5,589 bases of DNA, taken from assembly GCA_934403665.1 (NCBI GenBank), contig CAKRUL010000110.1, positions 1 to 5,589 of the forward strand, in the 5' to 3' direction. Made by a program: the position numbers and the translations under genes. Positions 1-5,575 of the stretch are shown here, in pieces (position 1 is the stretch's first letter; each line of letters opens with the position of its first letter). This stretch comes from an uncultured Clostridia bacterium. GTDB taxonomy: Bacteria > Bacillota_A > Clostridia > UMGS1840 > HGM11507. The notes beneath the pieces were generated by a model that saw only the letters and a list, made by a program, of their open reading frames with translations, was not told the origin of the DNA and made no database searches.

Positions 1-1
1 G

Positions 2-2326
2 ATTAAACGCGGACAGACCAATGTAGCGGTGGAGGTGTCCTCCAGAAGCGTGAGCCAGATTATCGCCGAGAATGTTTTCACCTATTTTAATCTGATTTTC
101 GCAGTGCTGGCGGCATTGCTGATTTTGGTGGGCTCGTTTCGGGAATTGACGTTCCTTCCTGTGATTATTGCCAACACCATGATTGGAATTGTTCAGGAAA
201 TTCGCTCCAAAAAAGTGCTGGACAAGCTGTCGGTTCTCAATGCACCGAAAGCGCAGGTTTTGCGCGACGGGGTTCTGCATACCATCCAGTCAGAAGAATT
301 GGTTCAGGATGATGTCGTGCGTTGGGAGGCTGGAAACCAAATATGTGCGGATGCAGTGGTTCTGGACGGAGAGGTGCAGGTGAATGAATCCCTTTTGACG
401 GGGGAGGCGGATGAGATTTCCAAAAAGCCGGGAGATTCCCTGATGTCCGGCAGTTTTATTGTTTCGGGAAGCTGTTATGCCCGCTTGGAGAAGGTTGGAA
501 GAGACTCCTATATCTCACAGCTTACGCTGGAGGCGAAAGCGGAAAAAGGGAAAGAACAATCTGAGATGATGCGTTCGCTCACGAAGCTGATAAAAATGGT
601 GGGCTTTGTGATTGTTCCGATTGGCTTGATTATGTTTCTGGAGCATTATTTCGTGATGCATGAGACGATACGGGGAAGCGTAGTATCCATGGTTGCCGCT
701 TTGCTCGGAATGATACCGGAGGGATTATATCTTTTGGCAAGCGTTGCGCTTGCGGTCAGTGTGATTCGCCTGGCAAAAAAGAGAGTTTTGGTTCACAATA
801 TGTCGTGCATTGAGACTTTGGCGCGGGTGGATGTGCTGTGTGCCGATAAAACCGGCACCATTACCGAAAACACCATGCAGGTCAATGATTTGATTCCCCT
901 TGACGGCAGAGACAAAGAACCGATGCTGCAAGCCGTAGGCGATTTTGTCCGGAATATGGAAAAAGACAATGTGACAATGGAGGCTATGCAGAGCTATTTT
1001 CAGGAAAATACGGAACGCACTGCGGTTTCTGTCACTTCCTTTTCCTCCGCCCACAAATACAGCAGCGTTTCTTTTGAGGAGGAGACCTATGTATTGGGGG
1101 CTCCGGAATTTGTGCTGCAGGATCAATATGAAGAATACCGTGAGGTGATCGAGGAATATTCCGAACAGGGGTATCGGGTATTGGTCTTTGCGTTATATAA
1201 CGGCACCGTTGACGGCGGTCCTCTCACAGAAACTGCGGAAGCGCTGGGTCTGATTTTGCTGTCCAATCCCGTGCGGAAGGAAGCAGCAGAGACCTTTCAT
1301 TATTTTTCCCAGCAGGGGGTAGAAGTGAAGGTCATTTCAGGAGATAATCCGATCACGGTATCGGAGGTCGCGAAGCAGGCGGATATTCCGCATGCGGAAC
1401 AGTATATCGATGCGTCTAAGCTGACCAGTGAGGAAATGATAGAGGAAGCGATTGTAAAGTATACTGTTTTCGGGCGTGTCACACCGGAACAGAAGAAGCA
1501 GTTTGTTTTGGCTTTGCAGAAGAAGGGAAAAACGGTTGCAATGACCGGAGACGGCGTGAACGATGTTCTGGCATTAAAACGGGCGGATTGCAGTATTGCA
1601 ATGGCTTCCGGGAGCGATGCGGCAACGCATGCGGCACAATTGGTTCTGATGGATTCTGATTTTTCCTGCATGCCTTCTGTCGTGGCGGAGGGGCGTCGGG
1701 TCGTCAACAATATTCAGAGGTCCTCCTGTTTGTTTTTGGTGAAAAATATCTTTTCTTTTTTGATGGCAATGTTTTCGATGATTTTTTTGGTGGATTATCC
1801 ATTGATGCCGTCTCAGATTTCACTCGTCAGCATGTTTACCATCGGTGTTCCGGCATTCTTTCTTGCGTTGGAGCCGAATCACAGCATCATCAAAGGAAAT
1901 TTTCTGCACAATGTTTTGTTTGCGGCTTTTCCGGCAGGTCTGACCAATTTTATCGCCATTGGCGCTATGGTGGTATTCGGCAAGGTGTTTGAAGTAGACT
2001 CCCTTGTGATTTCCACCTGTTCGACCGTGTTGTTGGCGGTGGTTGGATTAATGATATTGTTCCAAATCAGTAAGCCGATGAATGCATTACGTTGGGTGAT
2101 TTGGTTTGCCATGATGGCAGGGTTGATTTTCTGCAGTTTCTTTTTAAGCAGTTTGTTCAGCATTTATCCCTTATCTTTAGAAGGGGGGATGCTTCTTGCG
2201 GTGTTTGCCGTTGTCACAGAACCTATTTTCCGCTATACGACGATTCTATTTGAAAAGGGAAGAAAACTGATTTTGGATCTCCGAAAAAAAATCAGAGACC
2301 GGAGAAGATCTGAAAGCAATGCGTGA
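2..2326 (+). CDS. P-type cation-transporting ATPase (CtpE/MgtA-like), 5' end outside window
   Basis: This is an ATP-driven cation pump of the inner membrane. The frame is open to the left edge, and the family-like residues before the GTG at 29 show that the true start lies outside the window; 774 residues are visible. Numbering from base 2, I see the actuator-domain TGE at 133-135, the membrane-segment-4 motif MIPEGL with PEGL at 239-242, the phosphorylated Asp282 in DKTGT, a nucleotide-domain GAPE at 366-369, and the hinge motif TGDGVND at 515-521. Hydrophobic segments follow, then a basic tail. The nucleotide domain is short, and the PEGLYLL..VALAV..IRLA pattern resembles the roughly 780-800 residue group that includes mycobacterial CtpE (calcium) and pneumococcal MgtA (calcium/manganese). 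The heavy-metal CPC motif is absent. The substrate is inferred, with Ca2+ or Mn2+ the best guesses. No clear terminator follows the stop codon. Confidence 0.93.
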   Translation: MKRGQTNVAVEVSSRSVSQIIAENVFTYFNLIFAVLAALLILVGSFRELTFLPVIIANTMIGIVQEIRSKKVLDKLSVLNAPKAQVLRDGVLHTIQSEELVQDDVVRWEAGNQICADAVVLDGEVQVNESLLTGEADEISKKPGDSLMSGSFIVSGSCYARLEKVGRDSYISQLTLEAKAEKGKEQSEMMRSLTKLIKMVGFVIVPIGLIMFLEHYFVMHETIRGSVVSMVAALLGMIPEGLYLLASVALAVSVIRLAKKRVLVHNMSCIETLARVDVLCADKTGTITENTMQVNDLIPLDGRDKEPMLQAVGDFVRNMEKDNVTMEAMQSYFQENTERTAVSVTSFSSAHKYSSVSFEEETYVLGAPEFVLQDQYEEYREVIEEYSEQGYRVLVFALYNGTVDGGPLTETAEALGLILLSNPVRKEAAETFHYFSQQGVEVKVISGDNPITVSEVAKQADIPHAEQYIDASKLTSEEMIEEAIVKYTVFGRVTPEQKKQFVLALQKKGKTVAMTGDGVNDVLALKRADCSIAMASGSDAATHAAQLVLMDSDFSCMPSVVAEGRRVVNNIQRSSCLFLVKNIFSFLMAMFSMIFLVDYPLMPSQISLVSMFTIGVPAFFLALEPNHSIIKGNFLHNVLFAAFPAGLTNFIAIGAMVVFGKVFEVDSLVISTCSTVLLAVVGLMILFQISKPMNALRWVIWFAMMAGLIFCSFFLSSLFSIYPLSLEGGMLLAVFAVVTEPIFRYTTILFEKGRKLILDLRKKIRDRRRSESNA

Positions 2327-2405
2327 GACCATTGATTTTCTCTGCGGATTTGTGCGGTGAGATGTTAGAGCGGCAGGGTTTCTGTATAAAATTATGGAAA
2401 ATTGC

Positions 2406-2434
2406 TTGCATATCCTGTGAAATTTTTATATAAT
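2406..2434 (+). promoter_or_regulatory. Sigma-A type promoter for the symporter gene
   Basis: A -35 box TTGCAT (2406-2411) and a perfect -10 box TATAAT (2429-2434) are separated by 17 bases. The predicted transcript start is near 2441, giving a leader of about 70 bases to the ATG at 2510. The promoter lies 80 bases after the ATPase stop, so the symporter can be transcribed independently of the pump. The run TTTTTATATAATATAA around the -10 is AT-rich, as expected for melting. Confidence 0.8.
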
Positions 2435-2493
2435 ATAACTCTAATGCGGCAGAAGGAGTCTTTTTCAATGCCATTTGCCGCAATCGACTTTAC

Positions 2494-2502
2494 AGAAGGG
2501 GG
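2494..2502 (+). promoter_or_regulatory. Ribosome binding site that decides the symporter start
   Basis: AGAAGGGGG sits 7 bases before the ATG at 2510. Starting there aligns the protein with the N-terminus of E. coli PutP to within two residues. A second site, AGAAGGAG at 2451-2458, lies 9 bases before an in-frame ATG at 2468 and is the better match to the 16S anti-SD, so a 14-residue longer form is possible. Confidence 0.6.
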
Positions 2503-2509
2503 AATTTTT

Positions 2510-3994
2510 ATGAATATTGGAACGATCAGCGCCTTTGCGATTTATTTTATTGCAATGATAGCGGTAGGAATTTTTTTCTGTAAGCGTTCTCAAAACCATG
2601 CGGATTATATTTTAGGGGGAAGATCGCTGAATAAATGGGTTGCGGCACTGAGTGCCCAAGCTTCCGATATGAGCGGATGGCTGTTGACCGGGCTTCCCGG
2701 GTTGGCGTTTATGTCGGGGTGCAGTGAAGCTTTTTGGACGGCACTCGGACTATTGCTGGGAACGTATCTGAATTGGAAATTTGTCGCAAAAAGATTGCGG
2801 CAGTATACGAAAGTGGCAGGCGATTCTCTGACACTTCCGGATTTTTTTGAAAACCGTTTTAAAGATAAAACAAAGCAGTTAAGAGCGGTCACCGCAATCA
2901 TTTTTATTGTGTTCTTTTTGGTTTATACGGCGGCACAATTTGCGGTGGGAGCCAAATTGTTTCACACGGTGTTCGGGTGGAATTATCATGTAGGCTTGAT
3001 CGTGGGTGCGGTCATTATCGTGGCTTATACCATGCTCGGCGGTTTTCTGGCAGTTTGCTGGACAGATTTTATCCAGGGGATGTTGATGTTTTTTGCGATT
3101 ATTATCGTTCCGGTATTTGCCATGGTGAAAATGGGCGGCATGCAAGCTTCCTATGACATCATCAGCGGTTTCGGAGCTGCTTATTTTAACGTGATGCAGG
3201 CGCCGGAAGGGCAGAATATTGTGATGATTATTATCTCCTCACTGGCATGGGGACTCGGATATTTTGGAATGCCTCATATCCTTGTCCGTTTCATGGGAAT
3301 CAAATCTCCCGATGAGGTAAAACCGGCGCGCCGGGTTGCAATGGTCTGGGTGACCGTTTCTCTGATTTTTGCTGTGCTGGTCGGAATTTTCGGAAAAGCA
3401 TATTTAACTTCTGTCGGTGCTGCCATCACAGACGGAGAAACCGTATTTATGGTTATGGCGAGCAAGCTTTTCCCGGTGTTTATTGCCGGAATCTTATTGT
3501 CCGCAATTTTGGCGGCAACAATGAGCACAGCGGACTCTCAGCTGCTTGTGGCATCTTCCGCCATTTCGGAGGATATCTACAAAGCATTCTTCCGGAAGAA
3601 TGCTTCTGAAAAAGAACTGATGCTGGTAAGCCGTGTTACCGTTCTTGGAGTTGCGCTGATTGCTGTTTTCATGGCAATGGATCCAGAAAGCAGTATTTTT
3701 GAATTGGTTGCACACGCATGGGCAGGGTTCGGTGCCGCATTCGGACCGGCAATCCTGTTCAGCCTTTTCTGGAAAAAGACGAACAAAACCGCTGTCTTGG
3801 TCAGCATTCTTGTCGGCGGTGCGATTGCTTTATTGTGGCCTTATCTGCCGAAAACTGTCACGTTCGGCATTTATGAAATTATTCCGGGCTTCCTGGCTTC
3901 CATGCTGATTATTATCATCGGCAGTTTGGCAGGGAAAGAGCCTTCCAAGGAAATTCTGGATGAATTTGAAATGGTGAAAAACGAAAAGATTTAA
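2510..3994 (+). CDS. putP: Sodium/proline symporter PutP
   Basis: This is a sodium:solute symporter (SSS family) that takes up proline with Na+ across the cytoplasmic membrane. The 494 residues compare with about 500 for PutP, and the hydrophobicity fits the 13-helix fold. Family marks are DYILGGRSL at 32-40, the helix-2 motif ASDMSGWLLTGLPG from 51 (Asp53, Ser55 and Gly56 match the Na+ and proline site residues Asp55, Ser57 and Gly58 of E. coli), and the helix-9 motif MSTADSQLLV from 338, where Ser339 and Thr340 match E. coli Ser340 and Thr341. The later AHAWAGFGAAFGPAILFSLFW stretch is also typical. The start at 2510 is chosen by alignment with PutP. Upstream in-frame ATGs exist at 2444 (no SD) and 2468 (good SD). 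It has its own promoter. No putA-like proline dehydrogenase is nearby, so proline may serve nutrition, osmoprotection or Stickland fermentation. Proline specificity is inferred from motif similarity. Confidence 0.93.
   Translation: MNIGTISAFAIYFIAMIAVGIFFCKRSQNHADYILGGRSLNKWVAALSAQASDMSGWLLTGLPGLAFMSGCSEAFWTALGLLLGTYLNWKFVAKRLRQYTKVAGDSLTLPDFFENRFKDKTKQLRAVTAIIFIVFFLVYTAAQFAVGAKLFHTVFGWNYHVGLIVGAVIIVAYTMLGGFLAVCWTDFIQGMLMFFAIIIVPVFAMVKMGGMQASYDIISGFGAAYFNVMQAPEGQNIVMIIISSLAWGLGYFGMPHILVRFMGIKSPDEVKPARRVAMVWVTVSLIFAVLVGIFGKAYLTSVGAAITDGETVFMVMASKLFPVFIAGILLSAILAATMSTADSQLLVASSAISEDIYKAFFRKNASEKELMLVSRVTVLGVALIAVFMAMDPESSIFELVAHAWAGFGAAFGPAILFSLFWKKTNKTAVLVSILVGGAIALLWPYLPKTVTFGIYEIIPGFLASMLIIIIGSLAGKEPSKEILDEFEMVKNEKI
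3582..3605. repeat. Perfect 24-bp palindrome inside putP
   Basis: The left arm AAGCATTCTTCC (3582-3593) is followed directly by its exact reverse complement GGAAGAATGCTT (3594-3605), with no spacer. It encodes KAFFRKNA, a stretch just after helix 9 that is also conserved in E. coli PutP (KAFLRKHA), so protein constraint explains the residues but not the codon choices. Function is unknown. Confidence 0.85.
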
Positions 3995-4008
3995 GAGAGC
4001 GATAACAA

Positions 4009-4060
4009 AAAGACCTCTTTACACATATGATATTGTATCATGGGATGTAGGGAGGTTTTT
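4009..4060 (+). promoter_or_regulatory. Possible SD-masking hairpin between putP and the protease
   Basis: AAAGACCTC (4009-4017) can pair with GAGGTTTTT (4052-4060) in a 9-bp stem with one G-U pair. Inside it, ATGATA (4027-4032) and TATCAT (4036-4041) form a second 6-bp hairpin with a TTG loop. The right arm of the outer stem includes most of the protease ribosome binding site. The fold could lower translation of the protease, or act as a weak terminator for putP because the GAGG arm leads into five Ts. TATGAT at 4026-4031 could be a -10 box, but no good -35 lies upstream. The pairing is visible in the sequence; the role is inferred. Confidence 0.4.
4049..4055 (+). promoter_or_regulatory. Ribosome binding site selecting a TTG start
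   Basis: AGGGAGG lies 8 bases before TTG at 4064. The only upstream in-frame ATG, at 4040, has no SD before it and would place this SD inside the coding region, so TTG is the better start. Confidence 0.7.
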
Positions 4061-4063
4061 CCT

Positions 4064-5260
4064 TTGGTACGACTGGACAGCTTTATTGTAAAGGAAACAA
4101 ATTCCGGAACGCGGGGGCAGGTAGTTCCTTACGGAATCAGAATGGTTGGCGCTCCCTTAGAGTGGAAAGAAACCATGGGAGAGGGCATCAAAATCGGTGT
4201 AATTGACACCGGAATCGACAAAAATCATCCTGATCTGAGAGACCGAATCCGGGATTACAGAAACTTTACCGATAGTGATATTAAAAATGTTGCGGACGAA
4301 AACGGGCACGGCACGCATGTCTGCGGAAGCATTTGTGCCAGTAACACGGGAAGAGGCATTGTCGGCGTAGCGCCGAAAGCGGAGCTATATGTGGCAAAGG
4401 CATTTGACCGCGATGGTGCCTCTTCGGAAGAGAAAATTATCAATGCATTGTATTGGCTCGCGGAAAAAGAGGTGCATATTATCAACATGTCTTTTTCCTC
4501 AAATGAATATACCGACAAATACCGGGATGTGATGCAGGAAATTTATGAAAAGAATATTATTCTGGTGGCGGCAGCCGGAAATCAAGGAGAAATGGGAATT
4601 GGCTATCCGGCAAAATTTCCCACCACGATTACGGTCGCTGCGGTTGACATGATGAAACGAACCACATCCTTTTCGTCGGTGGGGGATGAAATCGATGTCT
4701 GCGCCGCCGGGAAGGACGTCTATTCGACTTATCCGAACAACAAATATGCCCTGCTCAGCGGAACCTCGATGGCAACGCCGCTGATCTCAGGTTCCGCCGC
4801 ATTGTTTCAGGGGAAGGCAATACTTCGTTACGGAAAACCTTTATTCTTCCATCATATTGCCGATTTCGTCCAGAAGGGCTTCCCGGTGCTCCCGGAAGAA
4901 GCTGTCCTCGTCGTCGGCGGTCTTGCGGTCCACAATGCGGATGTGATCCAGCGCGCCGCTGATTTCCACATCCCGCGCATCCCCCAGCACCATCTGGCGC
5001 AGCTTCAGCGGCAGAAGCAGACGGCCCTGACCGTCCGCCTCCATGCCCCGGTAGCTCATCTTGGCCAGATAAGCCTGATACTTTTGTACGGCTGGTTTGC
5101 GCTGATTGAGGCGGTAGAGTTCCGCCAGAAGTTCATCGAACACCGGGTCGGGATACAGGGCGATGCCCTCGCCGTCCCGGGTGATGCTGATGGTGAAGAC
5201 CTCTCCCAAAGGCTTGCGGTAGGCGGTAGGGATAATAATGCGCCCTTTCGGATCCAGTGA
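4064..5260 (+). CDS. Intracellular subtilisin-like serine protease (S8), truncated and running on antisense through mraZ
   Basis: The first 260 or so residues are a subtilase. Numbered from the TTG start, they carry Asp48 in GVIDTG, His82 in NGHGTH, the oxyanion Asn173 in AAAGNQG and Ser235 in SGTSMATP, with spacing close to subtilisin. There is no signal peptide. The short N-terminal extension contains VVPYGIRMVGAP, resembling the LIPY propeptide motif and following residues of Bacillus intracellular subtilisins (about 319 residues), so a cytosolic protease of protein turnover is likely. Similarity continues through ALFQGKAILRYGKPL and stops at about residue 260 (base 4843), some 60 residues short of the family C-terminus. 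The last 138 residues are read exactly antisense to mraZ, with codons opposite codons, and show no protease features. The gene is therefore best read as 3'-truncated with an accidental open tail. Activity is doubtful because the C-terminal helices are missing. ATG 4040 is an alternative but less likely start. Confidence 0.8.
   Translation: MVRLDSFIVKETNSGTRGQVVPYGIRMVGAPLEWKETMGEGIKIGVIDTGIDKNHPDLRDRIRDYRNFTDSDIKNVADENGHGTHVCGSICASNTGRGIVGVAPKAELYVAKAFDRDGASSEEKIINALYWLAEKEVHIINMSFSSNEYTDKYRDVMQEIYEKNIILVAAAGNQGEMGIGYPAKFPTTITVAAVDMMKRTTSFSSVGDEIDVCAAGKDVYSTYPNNKYALLSGTSMATPLISGSAALFQGKAILRYGKPLFFHHIADFVQKGFPVLPEEAVLVVGGLAVHNADVIQRAADFHIPRIPQHHLAQLQRQKQTALTVRLHAPVAHLGQISLILLYGWFALIEAVEFRQKFIEHRVGIQGDALAVPGDADGEDLSQRLAVGGRDNNAPFRIQ
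4835..4850. other. Breakpoint between protease gene and mraZ segment
   Basis: Protease homology (RYGKPL) ends at the same bases where the mraZ stop codon lies (4841-4843 on the minus strand). To the right, four hand-counted 60-base rows from 4861 give 53-70% GC, mean about 62%; most counted protease rows give 40-52%. Both genes are cut from their expected neighbours here: the protease from its C-terminus and mraZ from rsmH. Either a genuine rearrangement or an assembly join would give this picture. Confidence 0.65.
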
Positions 5261-5356
5261 GTGGTCGTAGCTGCCGAAGAAAGTATAGTTTTTGGGGAGG
5301 ATAGAGGCGCTTTGCGTCTGATTCGCTTCGGCATGCGTCTCGTCCATGCGCTCCAC
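4841..5356 (-). CDS. mraZ: Transcriptional regulator MraZ
   Basis: MraZ is a DNA-binding AbrB-like protein that forms rings and regulates the division and cell wall (dcw) operon, including its own gene. Two MraZ domains are visible. Numbered from GTG 5356, the first carries FFGSYDHSLDPKGRIIIP at about 26-43 and the second MEADGQGRLLLPLKLR at about 105-120, each with the characteristic D-x-(K/Q)-G-R. The 171 residues exceed the usual 140-150 because of about 25 extra polar N-terminal residues rich in Glu, Gln, Thr and Ala. GTG 5356 is chosen because AGAGGA lies 7 bases upstream. ATG 5347 is a close alternative. GTG 5398 falls at the predicted transcript start and is unlikely. Promoter and MraZ-box repeats lie directly upstream, supporting autoregulation. 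rsmH, normally next, is missing: the protease fragment lies there instead. GC content is higher than in the left three genes. Confidence 0.92.
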   Translation of the reverse strand: MERMDETHAEANQTQSASILPKNYTFFGSYDHSLDPKGRIIIPTAYRKPLGEVFTISITRDGEGIALYPDPVFDELLAELYRLNQRKPAVQKYQAYLAKMSYRGMEADGQGRLLLPLKLRQMVLGDARDVEISGALDHIRIVDRKTADDEDSFFREHREALLDEIGNMMEE

Positions 5357-5360
5357 CCGT

Positions 5361-5369
5361 CCTTCCTCT
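5361..5369 (-). promoter_or_regulatory. Ribosome binding site of mraZ
   Basis: On the minus strand AGAGGAAGG covers these bases. AGAGGA is 7 bases from GTG 5356 and AAGG is 4 bases from it. For ATG 5347 the spacing would be 12-13 bases unless the nearer GGAG at only 3 bases is used. Confidence 0.5.
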
Positions 5370-5372
5370 GCG

Positions 5373-5417
5373 TGGCATTTTGCTCCACTTTCTGGCACCC
5401 AGCACCATTATGCCCCA
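5373..5417 (-). promoter_or_regulatory. MraZ-box-like repeats at 10-bp spacing
   Basis: Reading the minus strand, TGGGG (5417-5413), TGGTG (5407-5403), TGCCA (5397-5393), TGGAG (5387-5383) and TGCCA (5377-5373) begin exactly every 10 bases. Three fit the known MraZ operator pattern of TGG-type pentamers with 5-base spacers; the TGCCA units keep only the TG. The array covers the -10 box, the transcript start and the leader, so bound MraZ would block transcription. Autoregulation is known for the family; binding here is inferred. Confidence 0.65.
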
Positions 5418-5435
5418 CTCAAATCAAAAATGCAA
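5407..5435 (-). promoter_or_regulatory. Sigma-A type promoter of mraZ
   Basis: On the minus strand, TTGCAT (5435-5430) and CATAAT (5412-5407) are 17 bases apart. The expected transcript start is near 5400, leaving a leader of about 44 bases before GTG 5356. The -10 box is flanked directly by the TGGGG and TGGTG units of the operator-like array. Confidence 0.75.
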
Positions 5436-5446
5436 CGGCTCAAATC
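5418..5446 (-). repeat. Direct repeat of GATTTGAG around the -35 box
   Basis: GATTTGAG on the minus strand occurs at 5446-5439 and 5425-5418, exactly 21 bases (two helical turns) apart. One copy is just upstream of the -35 box and the other lies in the promoter spacer. The arrangement fits a dimeric regulator bound to one face of the helix, but no known regulator is recognised. Confidence 0.5.
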
Positions 5447-5499
5447 CATACCCCGCAAGGCTTTGATGCTTTTTTCGACAACGAAAACAGCCTTTTTTG

Positions 5500-5513
5500 C
5501 GAACGACTGTTCG
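5500..5513. promoter_or_regulatory. LexA-like (SOS) box
   Basis: CGAAC-GACT-GTTCG is a perfect 5-base inverted repeat with a 4-base centre and matches the core of the Firmicute LexA/DinR operator, CGAAC-N4-GTTCG-like. It lies about 65 bases upstream of the mraZ -35 box and just downstream of the terminator of the preceding gene. No promoter overlapping it is evident on either strand, so its function is uncertain; it could simply be a small hairpin. Confidence 0.4.
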
Positions 5514-5529
5514 AAGGTTTTTTCGGGTC

Positions 5530-5575
5530 AAAAAAGAAAAAGTTTGGAAAGTTTGCCGAAGCAATCTTTCCAAAC
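5530..5575 (-). terminator. Rho-independent terminator of a gene beyond the right edge
   Basis: On the minus strand GTTTGGAAAG (5575-5566) pairs perfectly with CTTTCCAAAC (5551-5542). A single T-T mismatch leads to an inner TTGC/GCAA stem closed by a UUCG tetraloop. The stem is followed by TTTTTCTTTTTT (5541-5530). It ends a leftward gene outside the window and separates that transcript from mraZ. The + strand has no T-run after the stem, so termination is one-way. Confidence 0.88.

Noticed and set aside
725..2163. Minus-strand frames of 94-136 residues opposite the ATPase
   Set aside because: They mirror strongly conserved ATPase coding sequence and have no SD or family features.
2319..2360. 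13-codon ORF whose ATG overlaps the ATPase stop (ATGCGTGA)
   Set aside because: No convincing SD at proper spacing and no coding signal; stop-start overlaps of this kind are common by chance.
2327..2405. Terminator after the ATPase gene
   Set aside because: Only weak pairings such as CAGAG/CTCTG were found and no T-run follows them.
3323..3334. 12-bp palindrome CCGGCGCGCCGG in putP
   Set aside because: Short, GC-rich and coding (KPARR); a 12-bp palindrome is not surprising at this length.
5357..5398. mraZ start at GTG 5398, giving 185 residues
   Set aside because: It lies at about +3 of the predicted transcript, has no SD and overlaps the operator-like repeats.
5056..5418. Other minus-strand frames of 91-120 residues across mraZ
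   Set aside because: They overlap the mraZ frame, which has clear family motifs; the alternatives show biased composition without any recognisable domain.
5500..5523. Rightward terminator formed by CGAAC/GTTCG and the following T6
   Set aside because: Stem is only 5 bp and four bases separate it from the T-run; no + strand gene ends nearby apart from the artefactual protease tail.
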